The notes under the pieces were generated by a model. It searched no databases. It was not told the DNA's origin and worked only from the letters and a program-made list of their open reading frames with translations. Below, in pieces: positions 54,950 through 63,535 of a stretch of 64,000 bases of DNA (the first letter of the stretch is position 1; each line of letters opens with the position of its first letter). A program made the translations under genes and the position numbers. The DNA comes from Ketobacter sp. (GTDB lineage: Bacteria > Pseudomonadota > Gammaproteobacteria > Pseudomonadales > Ketobacteraceae): positions 186,001 to 250,000 of the forward strand of contig NZ_RCHN01000015.1 of assembly GCF_003671495.1 (NCBI RefSeq), given 5' to 3'.

Positions 54950-57100
54950 ATGAGTAGTATTCCTTTCCGGAAACTGGCAGCGCTCGGTGCCATTTCCTTT
55001 TCTGTTGCCGTCTCCCAGTCTTTACCTGCTGTTGAAGTCAATGATTTGTTGTCGCAAGAGTTATGGGCGCTGAAGAACGCACCCAGAACCACCGCACCGG
55101 ACAACGTGGACCCGAACCAGGTGGCGGCCACCGGCACCTGTGCAGAACGACCGGACATCAACGCCGGCAACTACACCTGTAACACTTACACACCCGCCGG
55201 TGTGGAAGACATGGACATCAATGCGGAAGAAGGTTGGGACCACTTTGTGCCCGCAACCGGCTTGCCACTGCAGCCGGTCGTGATCGCCCTGATCGATACT
55301 GGCATCGACTATCGTCATCCGGACCTGAAAAACAAAGTCTGGTTAAACCCGGGTGAAGCCACCGGTACGGACCTGGATCAGAACGGCGTCGATGATGGGT
55401 GTGAAGACGCCATCGATGGCGACAACAACGGTTACCTGAACGATTGCCACGGCGCCAACATGTTGGTGCCCCGGGTCAACGCCGATGGCAGCCTGAACAG
55501 CGAGGCAGGTGACCCCATCGACAATGCCGCAGGGCACGGTACCAACATGGCCGGAGTGATGGCCGCGGAAGGCAACAACGCCAGCGCTGATTATCACGGT
55601 GGTATTGTTGGAGTCGTCGGTCTGCAGCCCGACATTCAGGTCGCCACCTGCAAATCCGCCAAGATCGAACCTGATGTGCTGCCCCTGGTGCCGGGCGTTT
55701 CTGTGCCTGCTGCCAAAGAGACGGCAATACGGGATTGCCTCTGGTACTTCTACAATCTGAAACAAGCCGGCGTCAACATCGCGGTGATTAACGCCTCCGG
55801 CGGCATGTCCCGGTTCATCAATCTCTACGGCATCCTGTTCCCCACGGTGGGAGAAGCTTATCTGCTGGACACCCCGGAAATGTACCTGCTGGCGGACCTG
55901 CTGGAAGCGGCAGACATTCCGGTGGTGGCCGCTGCCGGCAACAACAGCTGGAGCATCGATCAGAAAACCCATGAACGGGCGTACTTTCCCGCGTCGTTTG
56001 AAAACAACAACATCATTGCCGTCGGCGCCACCAACAATCAGGGCAGCCTGTGGAGTGGCAGCAGCTACGGACGCTGGTCGGTAGACGTGCTGGCCCCGGG
56101 CGAAGACATTCTCAGCACCGCCCCCACCTATCCTATCTTTCCACAGGAAAACGCGGACTTTGTGGTAACTCACGGCACCTCCCAGGCCACGGCCTTCGTC
56201 ACCGGCATCATTGCCATGCTGAAAGCCAACGCCGACACCCAGAACCTGGACGCTTTTGCCATCAAGCGACTGTTGATGAGCAGTGGCAAACCGGTTGCCG
56301 CCGGCCAGGACAAATCCGTATCCGGGGCACTGGTACGCTTGGCGGACACCGATGGCAAAGGCGCATTAACCTGCACCAATCAGCTGTTCACCCGCCGCCA
56401 ATCCCCCAAAGCGGATAACCTGGTTGCCCTGCCGGGAGAAACCCTGCACCTGGAAGTACAAAGCTTCAATTGTGCTACAGCCTCCGGCGTTGGCCACATT
56501 GCGGTGAGCGTTGCCCCAACCGGCGAAACCTTCAATCTGTATGATGACGGGTTGGGTGATGACGCGCAGGCCAACGACGGCATCTACAGTGGTGACTGGA
56601 CAGTACCTTTTGGTGAGTTCGAGTATTCGCTGACCACCGGCTGGGATTCCGTGAAAGCCGACGCCGATGAACTGGTGGTCACCGCGGCCATCATAGTGGA
56701 CAACACCGATGAAACCGATTGGACCGGCAAGTGGTGGCCCTCCATCTATCGCGGTGGATTTTACGGCTCCAACTATCGTTATGCCTCGGTCAATGATCCG
56801 GAAAAATTATTCCTTTGGTCACCCACTGTGAACGAAGCCAATTATTACCGGGTCTATGCCCGCTGGCCGGACGGCCCCAACTTCGCCACCAACGCCACCT
56901 ATCGCATTAATCATCACGACGCGGTCACCGGCAACCAGCAGATGACCTCACTGCAGGTGGACCAAACCCAAAACGGCGGCACCTGGATGGACCTGGGCGT
57001 GTATTGGTTTGACGCCGGCACCCAGTCCATTGAACTCACCAACCTGAATGCAAACGGAACGGTGGTGGCCGATGCCATTCTGCTGGTGCCCGACGCTTGA
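54950..57100 (+). CDS. Secreted subtilisin-like protease (S8) with golvesin-like C-terminal domain
   Basis: A 716-residue secreted protein with a signal peptide at 1-25. The S8 domain has D116 in ALIDTGIDYRHPDL, H197 in GHGTNMAGV and S411 in HGTSQATAFVTG. Asp-rich segments between them (DLDQNGVDDG, DGDNNGYLND) look calcium-binding. The last 130 residues (YYRVYARWPDGPNFATNATYRI to VVADAILLVP) match the golvesin C-terminal-like carbohydrate- or surface-binding module. It lacks the CTERM tail of the other subtilase in this window. The ATG at 54950 has AGGGGA 6 bases upstream; a TTG directly before it is not needed. Confidence 0.93.
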   Translation: MSSIPFRKLAALGAISFSVAVSQSLPAVEVNDLLSQELWALKNAPRTTAPDNVDPNQVAATGTCAERPDINAGNYTCNTYTPAGVEDMDINAEEGWDHFVPATGLPLQPVVIALIDTGIDYRHPDLKNKVWLNPGEATGTDLDQNGVDDGCEDAIDGDNNGYLNDCHGANMLVPRVNADGSLNSEAGDPIDNAAGHGTNMAGVMAAEGNNASADYHGGIVGVVGLQPDIQVATCKSAKIEPDVLPLVPGVSVPAAKETAIRDCLWYFYNLKQAGVNIAVINASGGMSRFINLYGILFPTVGEAYLLDTPEMYLLADLLEAADIPVVAAAGNNSWSIDQKTHERAYFPASFENNNIIAVGATNNQGSLWSGSSYGRWSVDVLAPGEDILSTAPTYPIFPQENADFVVTHGTSQATAFVTGIIAMLKANADTQNLDAFAIKRLLMSSGKPVAAGQDKSVSGALVRLADTDGKGALTCTNQLFTRRQSPKADNLVALPGETLHLEVQSFNCATASGVGHIAVSVAPTGETFNLYDDGLGDDAQANDGIYSGDWTVPFGEFEYSLTTGWDSVKADADELVVTAAIIVDNTDETDWTGKWWPSIYRGGFYGSNYRYASVNDPEKLFLWSPTVNEANYYRVYARWPDGPNFATNATYRINHHDAVTGNQQMTSLQVDQTQNGGTWMDLGVYWFDAGTQSIELTNLNANGTVVADAILLVPDA

Positions 57101-57172
57101 TAACCGCTGCGTAATGACCTGAGTATGCATTCTAACCGTGTTTAACCGGGCCGTTTGATCTGCATCAATGCT

Positions 57173-57214
57173 CCTCCTCTTCACAGTGATAAAATAAAAT
57201 TGTTGAAGAGGAGG
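57173..57214 (+). promoter_or_regulatory. Hairpin that can hide the ribosome binding site of the 43-residue ORF
   Basis: CCTCCTCTTC (57173-57182) and GAAGAGGAGG (57205-57214) are perfect complements across a 22-base AT-rich loop. The 3' arm contains the Shine-Dalgarno GAGGAGG for the ATG at 57223. Folding would block translation, as in RNA thermometers or other translational switches. Confidence 0.65.
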
Positions 57215-57222
57215 CAGTTATT

Positions 57223-57354
57223 ATGTTCCTAGACGATGTGGTCATTTCCGGTTTGATTGTGGTGGGTGGAACCTTGGCATTCCTGTTGGGAATCGGGGTG
57301 TTCGTATATCAGGACGCACATAAGAAGAAGCCGGATTCGGATGCGTTGAAATAG
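57223..57354 (+). CDS. 43-residue single-helix membrane protein
   Basis: A 43-residue protein: a short acidic N terminus (MFLDDVV), one glycine-rich membrane helix (about residues 8-29, ISGLIVVGGTLAFLLGIGVF) and a charged C terminus (DAHKKKPDSDALK). It has an exceptionally strong ribosome binding site (GAGGAGG, 8 bases from the ATG), which supports it being real. The size and shape recall small subunits of membrane complexes such as CcoQ- or CydX-like proteins, but no partner gene is near and I do not assign a family. The ribosome binding site lies in the arm of a perfect hairpin. Confidence 0.7.
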   Translation: MFLDDVVISGLIVVGGTLAFLLGIGVFVYQDAHKKKPDSDALK

Positions 57355-57440
57355 CCATTCATTTTGCTGTGGGCTGCTGCCCGGGGGTTCCGGCGCATCG
57401 GCTCATGGCTGCGGTTTTTATTCAACTCTGACATAAATTG

Positions 57441-57480
57441 TTGTTACCATAAGCGGAATTACAACCTCCCAGGGTAACAA
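57441..57480 (+). promoter_or_regulatory. Inverted repeat over the ackA translation start region
   Basis: TTGTTACC (57441-57448) and GGTAACAA (57473-57480) are perfect 8-bp arms ending 2 bases before the ackA ATG at 57483. The likely Shine-Dalgarno AGGG (57471-57474) is half inside the stem. This could control ackA translation or bind a dimeric regulator. Confidence 0.45.
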
Positions 57481-57482
57481 AC

Positions 57483-58703
57483 ATGTCCTCAGGTTCCTGT
57501 CTGGTCATCAATACCGGCAGCTCTTCTGTGAAGTTTGCCGTTTTCCGTGCGGCAGATGACCAACCCTTGTGTTCGGGACAGGTTGCGGGGCTCCATTCCG
57601 CCAGCGCTGAACTGACCTTTTCTGCTACGCAAAGCACACTGCAACGATCCTTACCCAATGCCGATCACCAAGCTGCATTAAACACCATCCTGGCGCTGCT
57701 TAACGAATACGACATTCTGGATTCGGTGATTGCCGTGGGGCACCGGGTAGTGCACGGTGGACCTCGCGCCCACAAGGCCGAACCCATTACCGATGACATA
57801 CTGGGCCTGATTCAGGAATACGCCGAATTTGCCCCCCTGCACAATCCGGCCAACCTCGCCGGTATCGAAGCCTGTCGACGCTTCGCCCCCAACCTGCCAC
57901 AAATAGCCGTGTTTGACACCGCCTTTCACAGCACGCTCAACCCCGTTGCCAGCCATTATGCCATTCCATTGCAATGGCAACGCCAGTTCGGCATCAAACG
58001 CTTTGGCTTTCATGGTATCAACCACCACTACATCGCCCAGGCCAGTGAACCCTTGCTGCAACAATCCGGCGCCCGCAGCCTGGTGTCGGCCCATCTCGGC
58101 AACGGCTGCAGCGTGTGTGCAATCCGCGACGGCATCAGTGTCGATACCAGCATGGGGTTCACACCACTGGAAGGCCTGGTGATGGGCAGCCGCAGTGGTG
58201 ATCTGGACCCGGGACTGCCGGAGTTTCTGTGCAGCAAGTTGAACCTGGACATCGCGGCACTCACTCACCAACTGAATCACCAAAGCGGACTGCAAGGCGT
58301 TTCCGGCAGCAGTGGTGACATGCGCCTGCTGTTGCAGGCCCGCGCCCAGGGGGACGAGCAAGCCGCCCTGGCCTTTGAGTTGTTTTGCTATCGTCTGGCA
58401 AAGTACATTGCCTCTTATGCGGTCCCGCTGCAGGGAGTGGATATGCTGGTGTTCACTGCCGGCATCGGCGAACATGCGGCGGAGGTGCGAGCCCGCACGG
58501 TGGAATGGCTGGCAGCGCTGAATTTCACCCTGGACCCGACGTTGAACGCAGCGCCGCAGCAGGGCCGGCGCCTGATTTCCGGCAACGGTTCCAAACCAGT
58601 CTATGTCATCCCGGCCAATGAAGAGTGGATGATCGCACAGCAGGCATTCCAGTACTTGGGCATGGATGCTGCCGCAGCGTTACCACCTGACACCCACACC
58701 TGA
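57483..58703 (+). CDS. ackA: Acetate kinase
   Basis: A 406-residue acetate kinase, which interconverts acetate + ATP and acetyl phosphate + ADP. It starts with the family signature LVINTGSSSVKFAVF and has VGHRVVHGG, FDTAFHSTL, RFGFHGINHHYI, SAHLGNGCSVCAI, the GLVMGSRSGDLDPGL loop and FTAGIGEHAAEVR. It is followed after 23 bases by pta, the usual Pta-AckA pair. Its 3' end carries a 13-base tandem duplication that contains the stop codon. Confidence 0.98.
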   Translation: MSSGSCLVINTGSSSVKFAVFRAADDQPLCSGQVAGLHSASAELTFSATQSTLQRSLPNADHQAALNTILALLNEYDILDSVIAVGHRVVHGGPRAHKAEPITDDILGLIQEYAEFAPLHNPANLAGIEACRRFAPNLPQIAVFDTAFHSTLNPVASHYAIPLQWQRQFGIKRFGFHGINHHYIAQASEPLLQQSGARSLVSAHLGNGCSVCAIRDGISVDTSMGFTPLEGLVMGSRSGDLDPGLPEFLCSKLNLDIAALTHQLNHQSGLQGVSGSSGDMRLLLQARAQGDEQAALAFELFCYRLAKYIASYAVPLQGVDMLVFTAGIGEHAAEVRARTVEWLAALNFTLDPTLNAAPQQGRRLISGNGSKPVYVIPANEEWMIAQQAFQYLGMDAAAALPPDTHT

Positions 58704-58710
58704 CACCCAC
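58685..58710. repeat. 13-bp tandem duplication across the ackA stop codon
   Basis: ACCTGACACCCAC occurs twice in direct succession. In the ackA frame the first copy is read through as PDTH and the second supplies the TGA stop. Because 13 is not a multiple of three, the duplication changed the AckA C terminus. Confidence 0.85.
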
Positions 58711-58726
58711 ACGAGAGGAACCTGAC

Positions 58727-60862
58727 TTGAAAACCTTACTGTTGACCCCCACCGGACCCGGCGTGGGCCTCACCTCCGTTTGCCTGGGCCTGGTCCATGC
58801 CCTGGATCAGATGGGTTTACGGGTCAAATATTTCAAACCCATTTCCTTTGCCCGCGAGGGGGTCGACCGTTCCACCGCACTGGTCGCCCAATCCTTCCTG
58901 TTTGATCCTCCCGAGCCGGTTGACTTGCAGCGGGCCAACAGCCTCATCAGTGAAGGCAAACTGGACCTGCTGCTGGAAGACATCATCTCCCTGCGCCAAA
59001 GTATTCTGGAGCAAAACCCCGACGAGCAACCGGATGTTCTGGTGGTGGAAGGCATCAACGAGAGCAGCAACGAAACCCTGTTTGACCAGTTCAATCTGCA
59101 TCTGGCCCGGGCCCTGGATGCGCAGGTTATTTTAATCTCCACTCCCCAGGCCAGTACGGTGGAGGAGTTGAACAGTCACCTGTTGGCCACCGCCAGCCAG
59201 TTTGGCGGCGTCAATGATTCACGGGTACTGGGTTGCATCATCAACATGTTAAACGCCCCCCTGGACCGGCAGGGCCACATCCGCCCGGACATCACCAGCC
59301 CCACCTTCAACACAGCCTTCGGTCATGACACCCTGGTTACCCAGCTGCCGGTATTGCAGCGCGATGATTTTCATCTGGTGGGGGCCATTCCCTGGCATCG
59401 CAACCTGACTGCACCCCGCACCGTTGATGTGATGGCGTTCCTGCTGGCCCAGCCGTTGAGTGCGGGCGAAGCCATCGAGCGCCGGGTGTGGCAAGTGGTG
59501 GTGGCCACCCAACAGGTGGACCACCTGATCCCCCTGCTGAAACCCGGCACCCTGGTGATTACCTCACCGGATCGCAGTGACATCCTGATTACCGCCGCCA
59601 TGGCGCAACAGAATGGGGTGGCACTGGCCGGGCTGCTGTTGACCCACCCGAGCTGCGATCGCCCGGCGGTGCGCGAATTCTGCCGCCCCGCCATTGATCT
59701 TGGCCTACCCATCTATCAAACGGAGCTGGACACCTATCAAACGGTGAATCTGTTGCCGGGCTTCGACAACCGGGTCCCGGTGGAGGACACCACCCGCATT
59801 CAGTACCTGATGGAAACCGTGGCCCAGAACCTGGACAAGCACTGGTTGAGACGGGTCATCGACAGCGACCGGGCACCGCGGGTGTCCCCGGCCGCATTCC
59901 GTTACAGCCTGGTGCAAAAAGCCCGCCGCGCCAAACAGCGCATCGTATTGCCGGAGGGGGACGAACCGCGCACCATCCAGGCAGCGATCACCTGCCATCA
60001 TCGGGGAATTGCCCACTGCATTCTGATGGGCAACCCGGAGTCCGTGCGCACCGTCGCCGCGGCCAACGGCCTGGTACTGCCGGAACGACTGGAGATTCTG
60101 GACCCGGAACCCCTGCGCCCGAATTATGTATCGCGTTTGATGGACTTGCGGCGGCACAAGGGGCTCACCGAGGAACGGGCCATTCAGGAACTGGAAGACA
60201 ACGTAGTGCTGGGCACATTGATGCTGTTCGCCAACGAAGTGGATGGACTGGTGTCCGGTGCGGTACACACCACCGCCAACACCATCCGCCCGGCCCTGCA
60301 GCTGATTCGCACCAAACCCGGCGTCAACATTGTGTCTTCAGTGTTTTTTATGTGCCTGCCGGACCAGGTCATGATCTTCGGCGATTGCGCCATCAACCCG
60401 GACCCCGACGCCAGCCAACTGGCGGACATTGCCATTGAAAGCGCAGACACCGCCGTCGCCTTCGGTATTCCCCCCAAGGTGGCCATGATCAGTTACAGCA
60501 CCCTTGAATCCGGCAGCGGCGTGGATGTGGACAAAGTGCGGGAGGCCACCCGCATCGTGCGGGAGAAACGCCCGGACATCCTGGTGGACGGCCCCCTGCA
60601 ATACGACGCGGCGGTGATCAAAGGCGTGGCCAGCAAGAAAGCACCGACCAGTGCTGTGGCAGGGGAAGCCACGGTGTTAATCTTCCCCGATCTGAACACT
60701 GGCAACACCACCTACAAAGCGGTGCAGCGCAGCGCTAACGTCATCAGCATCGGCCCCATGCTGCAGGGCCTGAACAAACCGGTGAACGATCTGTCCCGCG
60801 GCGCCAAGGTGGACGACATCATCTACACCATCGCCCTCACGGCCATCCAGGCCCAGGAATAA
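58727..60862 (+). CDS. pta: Phosphate acetyltransferase
   Basis: A 711-residue long-form phosphate acetyltransferase, interconverting acetyl-CoA and acetyl phosphate. It has an N-terminal BioD-like P-loop domain (LLLTPTGPGVGLTSVCLGLVHAL), a DRTGG-type middle domain (about 205-330) and the catalytic C-terminal domain (about 380-710) with LPEGDEPRTIQAA, GAVHTTANTIRPALQLI and YDAAVIKGVA. The start codon is TTG at 58727, with AGAGGA just upstream; no ATG fits the conserved N terminus. Cotranscribed with ackA. Confidence 0.97.
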   Translation: MKTLLLTPTGPGVGLTSVCLGLVHALDQMGLRVKYFKPISFAREGVDRSTALVAQSFLFDPPEPVDLQRANSLISEGKLDLLLEDIISLRQSILEQNPDEQPDVLVVEGINESSNETLFDQFNLHLARALDAQVILISTPQASTVEELNSHLLATASQFGGVNDSRVLGCIINMLNAPLDRQGHIRPDITSPTFNTAFGHDTLVTQLPVLQRDDFHLVGAIPWHRNLTAPRTVDVMAFLLAQPLSAGEAIERRVWQVVVATQQVDHLIPLLKPGTLVITSPDRSDILITAAMAQQNGVALAGLLLTHPSCDRPAVREFCRPAIDLGLPIYQTELDTYQTVNLLPGFDNRVPVEDTTRIQYLMETVAQNLDKHWLRRVIDSDRAPRVSPAAFRYSLVQKARRAKQRIVLPEGDEPRTIQAAITCHHRGIAHCILMGNPESVRTVAAANGLVLPERLEILDPEPLRPNYVSRLMDLRRHKGLTEERAIQELEDNVVLGTLMLFANEVDGLVSGAVHTTANTIRPALQLIRTKPGVNIVSSVFFMCLPDQVMIFGDCAINPDPDASQLADIAIESADTAVAFGIPPKVAMISYSTLESGSGVDVDKVREATRIVREKRPDILVDGPLQYDAAVIKGVASKKAPTSAVAGEATVLIFPDLNTGNTTYKAVQRSANVISIGPMLQGLNKPVNDLSRGAKVDDIIYTIALTAIQAQE

Positions 60863-60882
60863 ACGCAAACGGGAAGTGCGCC

Positions 60883-61698
60883 CTAGCAGGCCACTTCCAC
60901 TTCGTAGCCGGTGAACTTGCGGATGTTGATCACCCCGCTGTCCAGAATCAGGTACTGCCCCTTGATTCCCAGCAGGGTGCCTTCCACCACCGGGTTCTTG
61001 TCAAAATTGAGGCTCACCACCTTGCTCGGATACTCCAGCACCGGATACTCAATACTGATTGCAGCGGCGTCCGTCATGGGTTCGATACTGCCCTCACCCA
61101 ACTGCTCCCGCAGCACATCCAGCTCCAACCGGCATTGCTCCAGTAATGCGTCCCGCTGCGCCTGCATGTCCAGGGTATCCACCTGGTTTTTCAACATGGC
61201 CTGCCAACGGGTTTTATCGGATACGTATTTGCCCAGGGTGATCTCCACCAGCCCGGAGTGAAAACGGTTCTTCACCTGAAACACCGGCAGCGCCTGAATG
61301 GCGCCCTGGTCGATCCAGCGGGTGGGCACCTGATCATTGCGGGTAATGCCCACTTTGATGCCCGAGGAATTGGACAAGTACACGGTGTGCCCCTGAAAAC
61401 AGAAATTCTGCGCCCAGTCCGGCTCACGGCAGGTGCCCTGGTCGAAGTGGCAGTTTTCCGGCTTCACGATGCAGGTATCACACTGCGCCAGTTTGCGAAA
61501 ACAAGGATAGCAGTAGCCCTGGTCAAAGCTCTTCTTGGTCTTGCGCCCGCAGTGGGTGCAGAAGATCTGGCTGGTGTAGGTGAGCCTGATGGATTGTCCC
61601 AGCAACGGATTCAGATCCAGGCGCTGCTCACCCAGTGGCAATGCGTATTCCACCGGCGCCTGCAGCGACGATTTCAGCTTCGATAACGTACCTTGCAT
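60883..61698 (-). CDS. DUF2797 protein with zinc-binding cysteines
   Basis: A 271-residue DUF2797 protein. A cysteine cluster near residues 47-90 (FCTHCGRKTKKSFDQGYCYPCF, then CDTCIVKPENCHFDQGTCREPDW) should bind zinc. After it come the family motifs HTVYLSNSSGIKVGITR and PTRWIDQGA, which resemble a GIY-YIG-like fold start. Function is unknown. It is convergent with pta and divergent from the crotonase gene. Confidence 0.9.
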   Translation of the reverse strand: MQGTLSKLKSSLQAPVEYALPLGEQRLDLNPLLGQSIRLTYTSQIFCTHCGRKTKKSFDQGYCYPCFRKLAQCDTCIVKPENCHFDQGTCREPDWAQNFCFQGHTVYLSNSSGIKVGITRNDQVPTRWIDQGAIQALPVFQVKNRFHSGLVEITLGKYVSDKTRWQAMLKNQVDTLDMQAQRDALLEQCRLELDVLREQLGEGSIEPMTDAAAISIEYPVLEYPSKVVSLNFDKNPVVEGTLLGIKGQYLILDSGVINIRKFTGYEVEVAC

Positions 61699-61812
61699 AA
61701 CAGTTTGTGCACCCTTCTCTCATCAAGCTGGCTAAGCTACCAATCATCCTTGACGGGGTCAAACACCGTTGCTAAAACCCCACATACCCCAAAATAAAAA
61801 GAGCACCCCACC

Positions 61813-62658
61813 ATGGAATACCGCGCCCTCACCGTCACCATCGAACAAAAAATCGCACACATCGTCCTTAACCGCCCGGCTGAGCTGAACACCATGAACG
61901 TGGACTTCTGGCGCGAACTGCCCCACGCCGTGCGCCAGATTGATGAACAGGCCAGTGCCCGCGTGATTGTGATTTCCTCCACCGGCAAGCATTTCACCGC
62001 CGGCATGGATCTGGGCGTGTTCATGAACCCGAAAAACATCTCTGTGCACGGCGACCCCGGCCGCAGCGCCGAAAACCTCAGGCGCCTGGTGCTGCAACTG
62101 CAGGATGCATTCAACGTGCTGGAGACCGTGCGCATCCCGGTGCTGGCGGCCGTACAGGGTGGCTGCATCGGCGGTGGACTGGACATGATCAGCGCGGCGG
62201 ATTGCCGCTACTGCACCGAAGACGCCTTTTTCTGCATCAAGGAAACCGACTTAGGCATGACCGCGGATGTGGGCACCCTGCAACGCCTTCCGCACCTGAT
62301 CCCCCAGGGCATGATCCGTGAGCTGGCCTACACCGGTGCCAAACTGCCCGCACAACGGGCCCTGGACATCGGTTTGGTGAATGCCGTGTACCCGGATCAG
62401 GAGAGCATGTTGAGCGCAGTGCAGCAAATCGCCCTGGAAATCAGCAAGCGCTCGCCATTGGCGATCACCGGTTGCAAGCAGATGATCAACTACACCCGTG
62501 ATCACAGCGTGCAGGACAGCCTGAGCTATATGGCCACCTGGCAATCCGGTATGTTCCGGCCGGAGGATATGATGAAGGCGTTCAGCGCCAAAGCCCAGCA
62601 GATGGAGCCGGATTTCGAGGATCTGCACCCCATCAAACCGCCCTTTGCAGCGGAATAA
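61813..62658 (+). CDS. Enoyl-CoA hydratase/isomerase family (dienoyl-CoA isomerase-like)
   Basis: A 281-residue crotonase-fold enzyme. The CoA-binding and oxyanion motifs are seen in IVLNRPAELNTMN, HFTAGMDLGVF and AAVQGGCIGGGLDMISAADCRYC. The catalytic region KETDLGMTADVGTLQRLP keeps the acidic pair typical of delta3,5-delta2,4-dienoyl-CoA isomerases rather than the two glutamates of hydratases. It probably acts in breakdown of unsaturated fatty acids with double bonds at odd positions. It stands alone. Confidence 0.87.
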   Translation: MEYRALTVTIEQKIAHIVLNRPAELNTMNVDFWRELPHAVRQIDEQASARVIVISSTGKHFTAGMDLGVFMNPKNISVHGDPGRSAENLRRLVLQLQDAFNVLETVRIPVLAAVQGGCIGGGLDMISAADCRYCTEDAFFCIKETDLGMTADVGTLQRLPHLIPQGMIRELAYTGAKLPAQRALDIGLVNAVYPDQESMLSAVQQIALEISKRSPLAITGCKQMINYTRDHSVQDSLSYMATWQSGMFRPEDMMKAFSAKAQQMEPDFEDLHPIKPPFAAE

Positions 62659-62671
62659 AGTGACCGGTCTC

Positions 62672-62701
62672 CTGTCATTCAGGCACTCAACTCCGTATAC
62701 T
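62672..62701 (+). promoter_or_regulatory. Candidate promoter of the DUF481 gene
   Basis: CTGTCA (62672-62677), an 18-base spacer and TATACT (62696-62701), 38 bases upstream of the ATG at 62739. Confidence 0.4.
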
Positions 62702-62738
62702 CGCCCCCCTGTAAATTCCAATTCAGGGGGGAAATGCC

Positions 62739-63518
62739 ATGCAAAAATTCATTTATGCCGCACTGGCGCTGTTGCTTTCAACCCAGGTAAACGCCATCTC
62801 CAATATTGAAAGCGAACGCCCAGGCCTGCCCGTAGAAGGCTTAAGCGGTCACGTGGAAATCGGCCTGGACGGTAAAACCGGCAACAGCCGTGAAGAAACC
62901 TACAGCGGCGCCGCCAAACTGACCTTTCGCAAAAGCAGTAACATCGTTTTGGGCATCGTAGAGCGGGAATACGGTACCACCCGCGACATCAAGGACACCG
63001 ACGAGAGCTTTGTACACGGCCGCTGGATTCATTTGCTGGATGAGCGCTGGGCCACCGAAGGCTTTGCGCAATGGGAAGAAAACGAGTTCGACAACCTGGT
63101 GTCCCGCTCCCTTCTGGGCGGTGGCGGCCGCTATGTGGTGGCGCAGGACGACCAGGTGTTCGACTGGTCAGTGGGCCTGGGTGCCTTCCGTGAGCGGGAA
63201 GTGCTGGATCTGGGCACCTATGAGGAAACCAGCTGGACCTGGCGCATCAACACCTTCACCGTGTACAAACACCGCCTACGGGAAAACATCGTGATCTCCG
63301 CCACCGCTTATTATCAACCCAGCACCGACGATTTCGGCGACTTCCGCACCCTGTTGGACGCAGCCCTGTCGGTGAGCCTCACGGACAAGCTCGACCTGAA
63401 GATCTACTACAAGGTGGAACACGACAGCGAGCCCGCCCGTAACCCGGATGCAGACCCGCCCATCGACGCCTATGAGACCAACACCGAATACGAGACGTCG
63501 CTGGTCTATAACTTCTGA
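62739..63518 (+). CDS. DUF481 outer-membrane protein
   Basis: A 259-residue protein with a signal peptide (1-19, ends VNA) and a DUF481 (YdiY-like) beta-barrel: repeated amphipathic strands such as LSGHVEIGLDGKTGNSREETYSGAAKLTF and RWATEGFAQWEENEFDNLVSRSLLGGGGRY. It ends in YETSLVYNF, with the terminal phenylalanine used for outer-membrane insertion. Family function is unknown; the E. coli relative is acid-inducible. A GGGGGG-containing ribosome binding site lies just upstream. Confidence 0.9.
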   Translation: MQKFIYAALALLLSTQVNAISNIESERPGLPVEGLSGHVEIGLDGKTGNSREETYSGAAKLTFRKSSNIVLGIVEREYGTTRDIKDTDESFVHGRWIHLLDERWATEGFAQWEENEFDNLVSRSLLGGGGRYVVAQDDQVFDWSVGLGAFREREVLDLGTYEETSWTWRINTFTVYKHRLRENIVISATAYYQPSTDDFGDFRTLLDAALSVSLTDKLDLKIYYKVEHDSEPARNPDADPPIDAYETNTEYETSLVYNF

Positions 63519-63535
63519 CCTGGCTGTTCCTTAAT

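Noticed and set aside
60872..60898. GGAAGTG/CACTTCC inverted repeat between pta and the DUF2797 gene
   Set aside because: The arms are perfect but no T tract follows on either strand, so I did not call a terminator.
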